Shown: one piece after another, positions 1-13,700 of the stretch | How the letters are laid out: each line of letters starts with the position of its first letter | Numbering within the stretch: position 1 is the first letter of the stretch | Assembly (NCBI GenBank): GCA_002633005.1 | Contig: NMRA01000605.1 | Location: 7,216 to 66,184, forward strand | Direction: 5' to 3' | Length of the DNA stretch: 58,969 nucleotides | DNA from: Phoronis australis | Lineage: Eukaryota; Phoronida; Phoronidae | Notes under the pieces: generated by a model | Databases searched by the model: none | What the model was told of the DNA's origin: nothing | Seen by the model: only the letters and a program-made list of their open reading frames with translations | Program-made: the position numbers and the translations under genes

Positions 1-1811
1 ACATCGACAACCTCCTAAGGTGTTCGTCTATGCGCAAAAGGTATACAGTTATAACAACGTGACTTTGATGGTTTAGTCGGTGCGAGACATAATTCGCCGA
101 AAAGCTTCCGGCGTACAGAGCGCCTATAGCCTCTACATCGCCTCTGGTTCGGGCCAACAGAGGCGATGGTCATTGCCTAGCTAGCTGTATGAAGACTGTC
201 GTCAAAATACAGATAGGTACTGTGTGTATTTCTTCCATAGACCCCGAAATTGCACACAGCCAGGTTAGTTCTGCTCGTCACCTCGCCGTGAAACTTGTTT
301 CAACATGTAAAGCTAAAGACCGGACGGGGTGCATGCAAAATCTGGGAGTCAACCAACACTCACCTTACCCGTTACAGCCGCTTAAGTGAAAAACAATGCA
401 ATAAACAGCATTTTCTTGCGTTACTCTCCACCTTTTCTAACAATGAAAAGTTTGTCGTCGTTTTGAAAACAGTACGCTTGCGCCATTTCCTAAATTTTTG
501 CGACGTTTCTCGGGAGATAATGATAGCTTGACAACAGCAAAATTTCTTCTGAAATTCGGTTTTTCGATATCAAAAATTCTAAAAACTTATTATGAAGTGA
601 AACCAGTTCCCATGCATAATTTGTTGTGACGTGTACGCAACCTCGTGTAAGAACAACAGTTGATTGAAGAATCGGCGAAAAAAGAAACTGACCAACAGGT
701 GACGCAATATTTCATGGCGCCGAAAGCCGTCGCTAAAGATCGCTCCACAACTTTAGCAGCAGAGTAACGGTAGAACACCATTTTTTCCAACACTGTTAAA
801 TAATTTAGTTTACTCAAGGAAGACTGTAGTTTTTAATGACACTAATTTTATGTCAGATTTTATCTGTAGGAAACATTGACAACCCATCATTTGTTGACAA
901 AGAACTGCAGAATGCATTTCCATAACAGCAAGAGCGCAGAAACTGTACCTTGAACATTGTCATTCATTTTTACTCACCTGCTTATCAATACATGAATCAT
1001 CTGTTTGGTGATGAACATTGTTTTCTATACTGTGATACCGGTCTGTCCAGGGTTAGCTCGTTTATAATTAATGATTGTGATCAACAACTAATCCATTGTT
1101 TAACTTCTTTCAGATGAAAGCACCGACTGCCTGAACACTGCTCTTCGCATCTTGGCTAGGTTGGTGTAGATATAAACATAGCTTGACTGTTTCCTTCTGT
1201 TTAATGTCTCGAGCATTTAATCTGTAAGTCTGATAAAAACTCGAGGAATGAGCAGTATGGTAATTTTCTACACATCTTGCTGACTGTCCTGATTTACCAC
1301 ATTCCAAGTTATCTGGCAAAATTATTTAAAATGTTCCAAAAACAACATTTTTGAAAGACCAAAGGTGGCTATAACCTGAATTCATAGTTAGGAAGAATGC
1401 TTTGCTGTAATTAGCGCCTGGTTTGAATGTGCATGAAAAAAGAACACATTGGATATGGAACTGTTGCCGAACATGGATCAGTGTTTAATGGAATTTTTGA
1501 ATAGTCTAGAAGTGGGTATACCGGGGCTATGATTGAAAAGCGAAGGACAGGTAGACATTTCGGAACTTGTTCACAGTGCCACACTTAAATTTTAAGAAAT
1601 TGTAATCTGTCCACTTAGTCTTGAGGTAAATTGGCTTGAAAGGTTTCAAGTGCCTTTTTATAGTTTTATATACCAATTTGATCAGAAACTCATCCAAAAA
1701 GTAATATTTGACTGTAAATTAGAGTCGCAATATGATTATTGTAACCTTTGTAAACTTAGTATATATACATTGCTAGGAAGAAAATCATCTTGTTAAAATT
1801 ATATTTTGTAG
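1..1811. other. Upstream or intronic DNA left of the first recognised TUBGCP3 exon
   Basis: I found no stretch resembling the missing N-terminus of GCP3 in any frame followed by a donor in the required phase. Two small features stand out. Bases 136-146 and 158-168 form an 11-bp perfect inverted repeat around an 11-base loop. The first 40 bases match 34576-34615 (35 of 40 positions), so a dispersed repeat crosses the left edge of the window. Confidence 0.6.
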
Positions 1812-4800
1812 CAATATCAACCAAGCTAACGATGTTGATGAGTTTCAAGTGTGTGAGAAGATCAAGAAAAGATGTAAGTTTCATTCACTTTCTATTATTA
1901 AAGGGACATGATCATGTGTACAGCTGATTATTGCTGAATGGTACAGACTTTGAAGATTAGCTTGGACCAGATCTATAAAGCAATAAAGCCTGTGTTTTTA
2001 CCATTTTATTACAATTCTCCAATTCTCGCCTTCGTTGTCTGCCAGGTATTCGCCAAAACCAAGGTCATTGGCTTTACTAGTTAAACATGTTTAAAATACT
2101 CTGACATAAAGCGAGTTGGATTTAGATGGACAAGTACAGCTGTTGTCTGCGACACTAGAACTTCAGGTTTAATTCCACAATAGGGCTTATCTCAAGAAAA
2201 GATTTTTCTCACTGGTAATGTCATTTTTTGTAGCCTGAGGCACCCTGCCTGTCCTGAGGCACCCTGCCTGTCCAGTATGATGAGATCACTTTTAGTAGCC
2301 TGAGGCACCCTGCCTGTCCAGTATTATGAGATCACTTTTAGTAGCCTGAGGCACCCTGCCTGTTCAGTATCGTGAGATCACTTTCAGTAGCCTGAGGCAC
2401 CCTGCCTGTCCAGTATCATGATGGGAAATGACTAAAATGGAATTGGACTTGTCTCAGATGTTTCTAGCAATATTCCATAATTGACCTATCGCCAGGATTA
2501 TGACAGACGGCTTAATTGACCAATCAGAATGCAGCATTCTTGCCAAACCTTCGTCTGCGTTTCCAAGCCGCCATTTTACCAGACAAACCACACGCAGTCG
2601 AATAAAACTTACTTTAGACTATAGCTCAAGAAATTGTCCGCTAAGAATGGGGAAACGGTGTAGATATGGCGTGTGTAGCACCGACAGCCGTAATGTTGCT
2701 CCAGAATAATATCCCGTCATTGTTTGGTATGTCCTAAGCCGAAAAATGATGTTGAAAAGCGTAAACTATGGATCAAACTGTACGACCACACGAACAGCTG
2801 AACTTAGCGATGTTGCTTGATAACTCGAAGGCTATAGTAAACACAAATATATTAGTTCCAAGATACGCACTTTTCAGCTTGGTGGCTATGGTGCAGGGCT
2901 ATCTCAGATTTTGACTCTCGAGTTGGTTACGTCTGGCCGCCTTTGTCTCGGCACCTGCTGGATCTCAGCACTCTAGCGGTAGTCCCCGGAAATAGTTGTT
3001 TTCAAGGACATTTAATTTTATGTTTTTTTTTTTAAATTTAATCAACCTAATGGACATTATTTTGTTTCGTATCAGAGGTACATTTTTGTTATTCATAAAC
3101 CGCAAGCTGGCGTTCAACTGAACTTCTCTCTCCGGTCAAAATTCAGAGATTCGATCGGCACAGGGAAGGGCACTGGATTACTGCTGGAACTCAAAGCCTT
3201 GGTCGATCTGTTGTCACTAAAAATAAACTGTTGAATTACTTTTTGACGTGTACCTCTAGTATACACTATGTCTGTACAGTTAGAGAGAGCTCATTTTGAA
3301 GTTGTTCAAACATGTTATTTAGATTTATGAAGCTTTAAAAAAGAATTTGAGTTATTTTTGTAAATACCCTATTTTTGCAACTACCACGCCAGACTTGTAA
3401 TCTTTTGTAACCATACCACGACTTAGTGATCATGCTACCTTCAAAATTAAATGAAAGCTACCTTTTTTGGAATGAAACTACAAAAAAATGCCAAGTTCAT
3501 AAGAAGGTAGGCCTAATTTAAATGTCTTAATGGTGCAAACAGACAATTCCATAGGCGGATTTCCCTGGCTCCTGCAAGCAAAATGAAACAGCAAGAGCGT
3601 AAGGAAATATTGAGTTCAGTAACTAGGACCGGTAGCGGAAGAGGGGGGCTCAGACCCCAGATCGCGTTTTCTTTTAGTCCAACGATAGATTTTCTGAACA
3701 GAAGGTCCAACGGTCTACATCCCGGGCCCCTGCAACTTTCGGGCCACCTGTGCACATACAATTGCACTTTGCCCAATTCCACGAGGCAACATATGTTGAC
3801 CCCCCTGTAGTATCCTAGATCCGCCACTGAATTCCAGACATTAATTTTACTTAGACACAGCCCTAGACCTACCGGAGCTAACTGTTTGGCCAGGACAAGA
3901 TGAGTGTGTACCTGAGCTATGAACCTGAATTTTTTTATCAAAATATTTCGTTACAAGATTAGAAAAGCGTAAACAGTGCTATCGAGTGCACCTGGTCAGA
4001 CACTATAGTGCATGTGTTGTCTGTAATCTATGACCTACTTTACTCCAGGAGTCCCACCAGTTGTGACCTACTTTTCATTTGGCGAAATTTAGCAGACGAC
4101 AGAATAAAAATATCGGTGAATCTTCACTGATTTTATTCGAAACATCATGAAATATATGGAACCGTACAGATAATTCGAGTTTAAGGTACATACCCAGCTT
4201 TACATGAACATATCGTATCAGTGGCCTTGTCATTTGTCGGGTGAAGGTGGCCCCAAGGCCGAGGGGTTCATCGGATTTTCGCTTATAGCTCCTCGAGCAC
4301 TTATTTTTTCATCGTCACCTTTACAAATTCCCATATCATGAACGTACGATTCACTGTTGAAAAGCATCGCCTCTTGTCTCTGTCGACGCGTTTTCAAATA
4401 GTACAAAAACACTCATCGATTCCACCAGGAACGTCGTTTAGCGACAGTGTATTTGCCTCTAACATCTTGTTCGAATGTCGGGTATCACGTGACTTTTCGC
4501 ATAGGGGCGGAGCTTGCGATAGGTCAATTCACTTGTAGGTATCAGAATTCACATAATTTTGATTTCTATGTACTGAGTGGGAACAATAAAACAGAAATTT
4601 TTCAAATGCAGTCTGTGATAAAAACCTCATTGCCTTTCATCTATATGCCAGCAGGCGTTCCAATTTGTAAGTTCTAGCATCAGCAGAAAACGAAATGTTT
4701 GCTTAAAAATCCAAACATCGTAGCCGAAAATAAAAGCTTGATTTTCTGGTAATCAACTGGTGGGTCTTTGGTAGAGTTCTAGTATCCTAGGGATGCGTCA

Positions 4801-7781
4801 GTACTGCGAACTGAGGGCCTGTCTGCAACAAGGTAATCAAAGAATTGTGTGAACATGCAAAGTTGACTCCCTTGACATTTTATTTTTTCAATGTTCAAGC
4901 AGTGTTAACTCTTCGTGAAGGTGGCACTGTTCTCTTTCCGGTTTCCTCTTGAGGGACCTCATTTTTCCCTGAAAATTATTTCTAAAGATCAAATTATACA
5001 TGGAATACCTTGATGAAAAGTATTTATGTAGTCCTTCACTGATAATGCCACCCTCTACATGTTCTATTAATAAAAAGACTTTAATCTTCGAAAATTTCTG
5101 TTTCTTCATTTCAGTAGTTCGTCAAAGTCGTACAAGAGAGGCTGCACTCTTCACAGAGCTTCACAGGAAACTGAAGTCTCAGGTTCACATTTGCCAGTTC
5201 TCAGCACTTGACTTTAAGTTTTGTACTCTGGACCCTAGTGCTTTGAAGTGTGGATTGAACACTGATTTCCATTCAGTATATTAATTTATCATGTTTACTA
5301 TCTCTGTGATTATGGCAAATTTTTTTTATAATAATAAACGCTAAATTTCAAGTAAAATCATTTTCATGTTCTCCCTATTTGTATTGTGCAGGAGCCGTAA
5401 GAATATTCAGTTTCCAAACTGTTGTGACTGTTATAAGTAATCATCTGAACTGTTTGTTATAGGGTGCAGTTCAAAACAGAGTTGGTATATTGCACTTGCT
5501 GCTGCTTTTGGGAGAGGAGGCTTCATCTGCTAAAACTAAGGTATTCTTGTCAATGTATATTTAACAAAGTTGTTGCTGTTGTCAACAGTGCAGGTCACCA
5601 ATGCGACCTCACATTGTGTTTGGCGACCTGCAGGTCACCAATGAGACCTCACACTGTTTTTGGCGACCTGCAGGTCACCAATGCTACTTCAAACTGTGTT
5701 TGGCAACCTGCAGGTCACCAATGCCGCCTCAGATTGTGTTTGGCAACCGGAGAAAATTCCCAAGTTGCTACAAAGTCGCCAGTATGAGTATCAAAGCCGG
5801 ACAATAATTAGCCCGATATTTGTTTCAAAGTTCTTGTTGAATTCCAAATGCTACGTGGCGTCGAGTTTGGTGTGAACTGAGCACGTTTGAATTAAATTCT
5901 GTACAAAGTCTAGTAATAGTAATCCAGCAAGTATGTGTGTTATTTTGCGTGAGTTATTCTCAGGCTGTGAGAAGTGTCGCTCACATCAAAGTACGGGACC
6001 CCCAGTCACATAATGAAGAAATGGTTTAGATGTCAAATGATATGTTTATCTTTTACAATATCAAGTGACAGATCCAAGTTTGGATAAAGTCACCACCACC
6101 ATGTTTAGTATTCTCTTAAATGGCAAATCAGATTAATCACATTCTGATATTCCAGAAGCCTGCTATCAATCCCTTTGCTAAACACCTGGCTGGTTATGCG
6201 ACCTCCACCCCTCAGTATGGCGGTGTACGTCAGCCCCCAGAGACACCAGCCCTAGGCCTCAGTAGTCTTCACTCCAGGACTGTGAACTCCACAAAGAGTA
6301 GTGGCATAAGCAGTATACGTAGCGGGGACGCCACTGGCCCCACCCCCCAAGCCCAGAGCTTTGCCCCCAGGTGAGGGATTGCTGTAAACACATCAACAAA
6401 AAAGATCATTGTAAATGTTTAAGTGGCTAATGAAGGCTGTATAGCTCATGAAACTGCTTGCTTTTTTACTCACTGAAAGTTATAATAACCAATAACTTGT
6501 AATAACAACTAGATGGTGAGTGCTCAGTTAAAATTCCTTGTGCATTTATTTTTGGAGAATTAATTTGTTGTATTGAAAACTAACTGATTTTCTCAGAGTC
6601 TTGCAAATGGTGAGTGAAAGGTCATACAGCAAAGCATTGAACTTACTATTGATGATTGGTGGGGTTTCTTTGCGTGTGTTTTGTTTACCCACCGGAAGTC
6701 ATGAAGCTTATCTGCAATTGGCCATTTATCCTTATAGCTATTTACCCACTCCACTGGCAGATGCTGGTTCCCAGTACAGTGATGCAAGCCATAGACCTCT
6801 TGGACATAGATTGGCATGGACTGTGTCCAAGCAAAGGGAAACATGTAAGTGTCCAGAATGCTGGATCAGTAGGGTATGACTAGATCAGTGTAGATCAGGA
6901 AACTATCTGGGATGTTCAAGACTTGTTTTTCAATCTTATAGAACTTTGGATTGCCAGGTGTTTGCTGCTAGTTAGTTAAAGTGGCTTGCTCACTTGAGAA
7001 AATCCAAACTTCATTTCAGATTCCTCTGACTATCGTGCAAAATGTGTCTCGAGTCACGACAGACAAATAAAAATTTCCATTCCCATATTGATCATTTATC
7101 AATTTGGTTCTTCAAGAGAGTTCTAATTTAAAAAAGCAATCAGTTTAAACGGATTGGTCAACTTTTCTGCCAAATTTTCTCTGGATCATGTCCACTGCTG
7201 GTGTCCTCAGTTTGTTTGAATGGTAGAAACCCACGGCTGCCCCGACAAGGAAAATTTTAAGACCATTAGCTACCCAGCTTCGTGATTTTAATTTTAAGAC
7301 CGCTGAAAGGGAGAAATCTCCGTTTAAGTGTAAGTGGTCTGCAGAGAACTATTGTTCGTCTGTGTGAGTATTGTTATATTAGAGATGTTGTTACCTTATG
7401 TCGCTGTAAATCTTGTGGATCCTCGTTGAACAGTAGCTGAAATATTGTAAAGTCTCACCAATTTAGGAGTGATATGGATGATGCATGATGTTTCTTTTCT
7501 TCAGTTTTCCCATAAAATATGTGTAGCACCAAATTAATGCTTCACCATAGATACCATTAGGCCATGTTTTGAAAAATAATCAACATCCATGGCAATGTTA
7601 GAAGCTCGAAATTGGTGTTAGTTTACCGTAACCTTTAAATTACATGTAAGTTTTTTCTCTTGTTAGTAATACTTTTCTGTAACTATTGATTCTTCTACAG
7701 CCACAGCTGCGCCTTCAAATCTTGCCATCACAGCCAGAAGTAATCAAACAAGTGTGAGGACACGGCAAGCCCTAGAAAACA
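1812..7781 (+). CDS. TUBGCP3: TUBGCP3 N-terminal exons 1-6: helical N-terminus plus Ser/Thr/Pro-rich linker
   Basis: Exons 1-3 encode about 69 residues with the conserved signature CEKIKKR, then [14 protein letters not shown], then a Leu-rich helix ([12 protein letters not shown]), matching the start of animal GCP3. Exons 4-6 are a low-complexity linker containing [10 protein letters not shown] and [10 protein letters not shown], the only well-conserved islands. Exon 5 has two candidate acceptors. I chose TATAG ending at 6737 because it joins exon 4 in phase and yields [16 protein letters not shown]. The stronger-looking CAG ending at 6760 would shift the frame and reach a stop within eight codons. 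Exon 2 has a weak donor (CAG|GTTCAC). Confidence 0.9.
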
Positions 7782-10700
7782 GTAAGAATCATAGCTTACA
7801 TAGAGAAGTTTCATTTTTGGTAACTGTTGATCTATTTTGTGAAATCTTGAATGGCTTAATTTTAACTAATATTTACTAACAATAATGTTCTATCTCTGTC
7901 AAAACAATCCTTCTCATTTCCCAGCCTCTTATGAAGTGCCCGAGTCTGTGCTACTGCGAGAAGTCATGTACATATTCCAAGGTATTGAAGGCAAGTTGAT
8001 CAGGATGGACCCCACTAGGGAGAGCTTCAAGATTGATGCTAAGGTATTAAGCTAAGTTTGAAAAAGCTTTGTCAAACATAATAGTTAGTTACCTTATTTG
8101 ACATTTTTCTCCGAGCTTCAATTTCCTTACTCCCTATCTAACCATTGCTTGGTTAGCTTGAAAAGATTGTGAATCAGGCCTGTCAAGAGGGGTCGCTACT
8201 GTGACCATGAAGTCTGCTTGAAAGTGCCTATCGTAGTGAATTCCTGATTACCATAGTGACTACATTATTGCACAGTGATAATAATAGAAGGACAGGTTTC
8301 ATTCCGCATTTTGCCATTTATAGTTTTTTACAATTTGAGAAACCTGTTCTGATGTTTTTAAGGTTGGAATCTCCAAAGCCATGCGTAAGTCAGTCAGTAA
8401 GATGGCAGAGTGTGGTTGGCTTTACAACAAGATTCGTAAATACGTTGATTCAAGGAGGTCTGATAAATCATTTGGTCTGGTAGGCCAGAGTTTCTGTGCT
8501 GCTCTGCACCAAGAATTGACAGAATATTACAGAATGATCGCAGTCTTGGAAGCCCAGGTAAGACGTGTTATGTTAGTTAGTGTTGGCCTCGCATCCCAGT
8601 GGTGTCAATACTGAATGTTAGAGTTCATATTATAGTGCATCATTAGTAAAAGGTCTTACTGAGGGGGAAAATATCCTATATGTTTGTGCTTGTCAATGAG
8701 TATTTGTGTTTGTCAAAAAAGTATTTTCAATTAATTTTTTCCAGCCATATGCTTCACCTTTATGCACAAATGCTTAAATTAATCACATGTCAACATCTAC
8801 AGTACCGTTACAGATTTCTGAAACTTCACTCTCTCCTTGGTTTTGTTTGTTTGTGGATAGTTAAGAACATGTCGTCTGGTGTAAAACGTTGTCCAGGGCA
8901 GAGTCAGAAGCCCTTTTCTGCAGATAAGATTTTGGATTAAGAAAGTAGCATAACTTTTGAAGCTGAGAACTATTTGTTGTATATCTGACTTATTACAATT
9001 CACGGTATATGTTACCATTACGTCATGTATTAACATATTAAGTTCAGTGAGGAACCTTTAAGACTAACTAGTTCTTTGCACTACTGCAAATTAGCGTGGT
9101 TCACCAACTAAACACCTTCAGAGAATTCTGAAAATTAGTCGTCAAACCTCTATGTGTGTTTCAATAGACTTAAATGCTGAAAAGTTTGAATTTTCGATGT
9201 TTGGTCAGTCAGGAAAATTTGAAAAATTACTAAAAAAATATGCAAATGTGTTGTCCAGAATAGTCAAATGCAATTTTGGTGGTGCTCAGGTCTGTTTTGA
9301 GGTGGCATGTGTGTGTGCTTGTTGTTTTAGTTTCACCAGGAGGATGACGAAGGTGTCAGCTTGCCCAGTGAGGGTCTAACTCTGAGACAATTGGCTATTT
9401 GGACTTCAGAGCCTCTAGTGAGGTTAAAGGCCCTTGCTGCTCTAGTTGATATTTGTAAAGGTAGCTTGATTTAATTTGTTTTTTTTTTTAAAGAATTATA
9501 GGGACATTGAATGTATTCATGCGCAGGATGTTTTGTAGTCTGTAATGAATTAAAAGTTTGACCCAAGTTGTCGCAGTACATAGAGGGAGCTAGTAGGCTC
9601 ACAGTCACCTTGACAACCTCAACATGTGGGGGTTCACTAAGATGTTAGTTTCAGTTGTGGCTTATGTATTGGGTTTAAACTAGATCTGAAATGATTTTGA
9701 AAATGTATCGTTATTGGCAAAAACCTTATTTCGGTACGAATGCGGTGGCGTTTGAAGTCGGAAGACATTGGAGTGACAGAGAATAGACATCTTTATTCCA
9801 CAACCTCCATGGGAAATCCAAAACACTGACACATAGTGACCACCAAAACAACAGTGGTGACATCTGGTGGCCATTTAAAATATTACTAGATAGGCAATAC
9901 ACAATAACCCTATGACTCGTTTCAGGTAAGAAAGGTGGTGCCCTGGCCTCTGCTGTCCACTCCTACCTGCAGCACGGTGACCCCTTCCTGCAGACCTTGG
10001 TCAAACACACACTCACCCTGGTGGTACAGCCTGTCTTCAGTCAGATCATACGATGGATGTACGATGGCGAACTGGAGGATATTTATCATGAGGTATGCAC
10101 TTTCTGGCAGTGACATTGACGAAACATGTTGCTCTACAACAATTATAGTCATTGATAAGTTAATGAATGTGGTAAATATTGAAGGCCTTACCAGATAAAT
10201 TACGGGTGGACTAATTACTTTGTTTTTGTGTTACACTTACAGTAAAGGATTATTGTCATAAGTGAATGCAGTAATTTTTAAAATAAACTGCGCAACATCA
10301 AATTTTAACGGTTTTAAGAGTCATGCTAATGTTGCTACTTAGCCATTATTTTTGGCTAAATTTCATAATAATCTATTAACGCTCTTATTCTTGCCTTTCT
10401 GATGTGTACAATTAACATTGAACCTGTTGCTGGTCACACTTTGTGTCGAAAATTACCGTAAAAATTCAGGCATTACTGGATAAATACATTCAACACAGCA
10501 ATATTGTGGATGTTTAATCATGTTGATTTTGTCATTCTAGTTCTTTGTGGCATCTGATCCAACAGTGAAGGATGACCGACTGTGGCATGACAAATACAGC
10601 CTTCGCAAGTCAATGATTCCGTCATTTCTGACTATGGAGCAGGCTAAAAAGGTATTTAAAAGAATTATTCCACAATCTCTTAATGTTAAGTATGAACAAA

Positions 10701-13700
10701 AAATACTTGCATACTGAAAGTTTGAACAATTTTGCAAGACAAAATGTTTTATTTGTTATATTCACCAAGGATGAATCAATGTCAATAGGAATGTTAAGAA
10801 GGAATTTTCTGAGTCCAATGATTTGGCCAACATTTACGAGTGGAATTGAGCAATAACTTAGTTTGGTTTCATATTTTGTGTTATTGTGCAAACTTTCAGG
10901 CAATGACTTACCAAATTGAAAACGAAATCCAGTTTAACAGTGAACTTCTGTACCTAATGTGGTAAGGATAGCACTGATGTGGTGTTGATCTCATCTGCAT
11001 GCGAACACTGTTAGCTGTTTTTGTTACTAGGTTATTGCTACAATCATGCTGCATCTTGGTTGCTGCCATGGTTAACATGACTGAACACCCTGTGTCAGAG
11101 AAATGCTGTGAGATGCAAAAACCCTGAGACTGGGAATTACAATCATTTTTGCGATATTGACAGTGTAAATTTAGTTTGCCTTAATTTACAGTTGATGAAC
11201 ATAACACAGTGATGTTTGAGATGTTCTGACTGCTTTTCAATTTTGCAGATTTTACTCACTGGTAAATCTATCAACTTCTTGAGGATCATGTGTCATGATA
11301 GGACGCAGATCAAGACTAGGGACATTGTCAAGGGTGTGGAAGTCAAGCGAGGTGAACGCATGTTGCTGTTATTTGCTTTGTAGGCATATGTATGTTTGAT
11401 ATCTAATGTTAGCATTAAACAATCTAGTTATAAGTAGCAAGTTTTGCAACATTTTCAGGAGATGAGAGATGTTGACAAAAGTCTGTGTCTTGGCCATTCA
11501 ACGTGGTTAGTTGTCAAGTAATTGTTGTTTAACTTTGTCAACATTAATACCTTCATGATCTGTGATCATGTGATTTTGCAGATCTCATTTTGCGCTATGG
11601 GTAAACTTAAAAACATTTTGCTTGACCTAGGTTGGTATGCTCCATGTGTCTCTAGTTTTGTTTTTGTTTGGTTGAGTAAGTCAGCTGTGATATTGGAGTA
11701 ATCTGATTTATGCTATTTACATCGGACAAGTAATAGAGACCTAGCTTTAAATTGTTCTCTGAACTTACTAATCTGAGGTACTCGTAACTTGACATCTATT
11801 CACATTGTAGGTGACACAATGTTCCTGCAGGATCTTGATGGAGTGTTCCAAAGAATGGTGGACACAGTCTACAAAGAGACAAGTAAACACCTTCTGGAGG
11901 TTCTACACAACAAATACAAGTTTATGGACCACCTGAAGGTAAGGATTTGTATGTAGAGGGAGCTGCTATCAGTTCTTAATGCAAGAAATGAATGAGTGTA
12001 GTCAGTCCCCACATTATGGATGAATAGACAAAGTGTGGCTTTGAGTTGGATATTCTTTTAAACCCCCTGCAGCGCTAGGGTGGAACCCTTTGTATTGTTT
12101 TTTATTACGGCATTGCCTATTAGTGCCTGTCTCAAATAAGCAAGAGGTAAAGCTAACTGAAATAATGTCTCTGACTGCAATTCACTGTTTTACTGGATAG
12201 TCCAGGGCCTACTGTCAAGTAAATGCCACTTTACATAATGCATGGAAATTAATGAATAGATGCCTTGTATAATTTAAAGATAACGAGTGACATAATGGTT
12301 GTTTTAAAAACATAACATACAAAAGCCTGCTCCTCACTCATCTGGATATGGTTGTCAAGTGAAACATTGTTTTGAACAATGTTCATTTATAAAATTCTAC
12401 CAAACATACCATGCAGTTGGTAACAACAGTCACCAGTAAGTGGGCGCCAGATCTGCAAAACTGGCCTTGTTGAATATGCGCCGGCTTTTAAATAATCTCC
12501 GGATTTTGGAATAAGTGCCGGTTTGGAATAAGTGGCGGGTCAAAAATTGCCTTTGAAAAAATAAACGCCCTGGCACTGATATGCGACGCTGCTGTACCCT
12601 AATTCGTTCTAATATTTAAGGTAGGTACGCAATAAAACTACTGACTGAGTGGAGCAGATTAATGTCTTGAAGGGGAAGATTCACCTCCTCTTGATTTGTT
12701 CTTGCTTGAAATTTGGGATGTCATCTTGACCTAATTAGTGCAACATGGGTCAGATTAGCTGTGATTTCTGATCTTTGGTAGAGGATTGGAGCCATTTGCT
12801 ATTGCTCACCTCATAAAATGATCCGAGTTCGGCCAACTTATTGAACCCGATCTTGAGTGCTGTTGACCTGTCATGCTCTGCTCAGCCACAGAATGGTCAG
12901 CCATTTACCAAATGTGTATATTGACTTGTTTCAGGCCATGAGACGCTACTTACTACTTGGTCAGGGTGACTTCATCAGGCATTTAATGGACTTATTGGAG
13001 TGAGTACTGTATGGAAAATAGCAGGAGAAATAATGACGATTATATCAAATTTATAATGAAATCGAAGTCTCCATTACATCCTACTATATTTGATATGTTC
13101 TTTGGTATTAAAATGTTGACTACATAAAGCCCAGTCGTTTTCTACACTTAAAAGGAGAATGCCACCCGATTTAATTAGTCTTATTTGCTGTCTTAATCAG
13201 TCTCCACATCGCCTCTCATACGGTGGACCTTACATTACCGAGAGGTATCGCGTTAACCTGTGAGGAAGGTGAGAAACGACACAGCGACGTCAGAGTGAAT
13301 GCTGCTATGTTGCGGTGCATCGTTTCCGTTTGTTCGAACTACAGCTGCGAGGAAAGCGTGTATATCGTTTTTTCCACTTCCTCGAGAGTTCAAAATGCTT
13401 AGGAAGTGGCTCGCGGTAGTGCAGAATGAAAAGTACGCTGTAAATAACAAGTATGAGGCCGTGAAACATCTGCGTGTCTTTGGCCTGCAGTCGTCGACAG
13501 TACCTGACGAATGCCGGCTTACCAAATAACTATCCATACGTTCCGTTGTCTGAGCTTGTTCACGGCGCCTCTCTAGTATTTTTTCATCACTGTATTCTTG
13601 TTCGAACTGATAGCCTGTGAAACTTAACAATTCACCTGTGAAGTCTTCGTAGGGATGAGCTCTTGTGTAAGTCGGTATTGTGAGCTGCCATGTTGACGTT

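Larger units (their letters stand above)
1874..5114 (+). other. TUBGCP3 intron 1 (as seen), repeat-rich
   Basis: A 3.2-kb intron holding the 46-bp minisatellite at 2230-2428, a THAP-domain remnant near 2647-2860, and a probable small repeat at about 3550-3835 that opens with GGCGGATTTCC and closes with GATCCGCCACTG. Open frames here, including a 142-codon minus-strand frame at 3513-3941, show no protein resemblance. Confidence 0.6.

Noticed and set aside
189-531. Small open frames near the left edge as the missing first TUBGCP3 coding exon
   Set aside because: Neither frame resembles the GCP3 N-terminus, and no donor in the needed phase follows.
3513-3941. 142-codon minus-strand frame as a gene
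   Set aside because: No recognisable family, low-complexity GPG/PLP composition, and it overlaps a probable dispersed repeat.
5591-5750. CRISPR-like array
   Set aside because: The 40-bp units are contiguous, with no unique spacers, and lie in an animal gene intron.
13253-13630. 125-codon minus-strand frame in TUBGCP3 intron 14
   Set aside because: It is antisense to the THAP remnant of the Kolobok-like element, which explains the sequence better.
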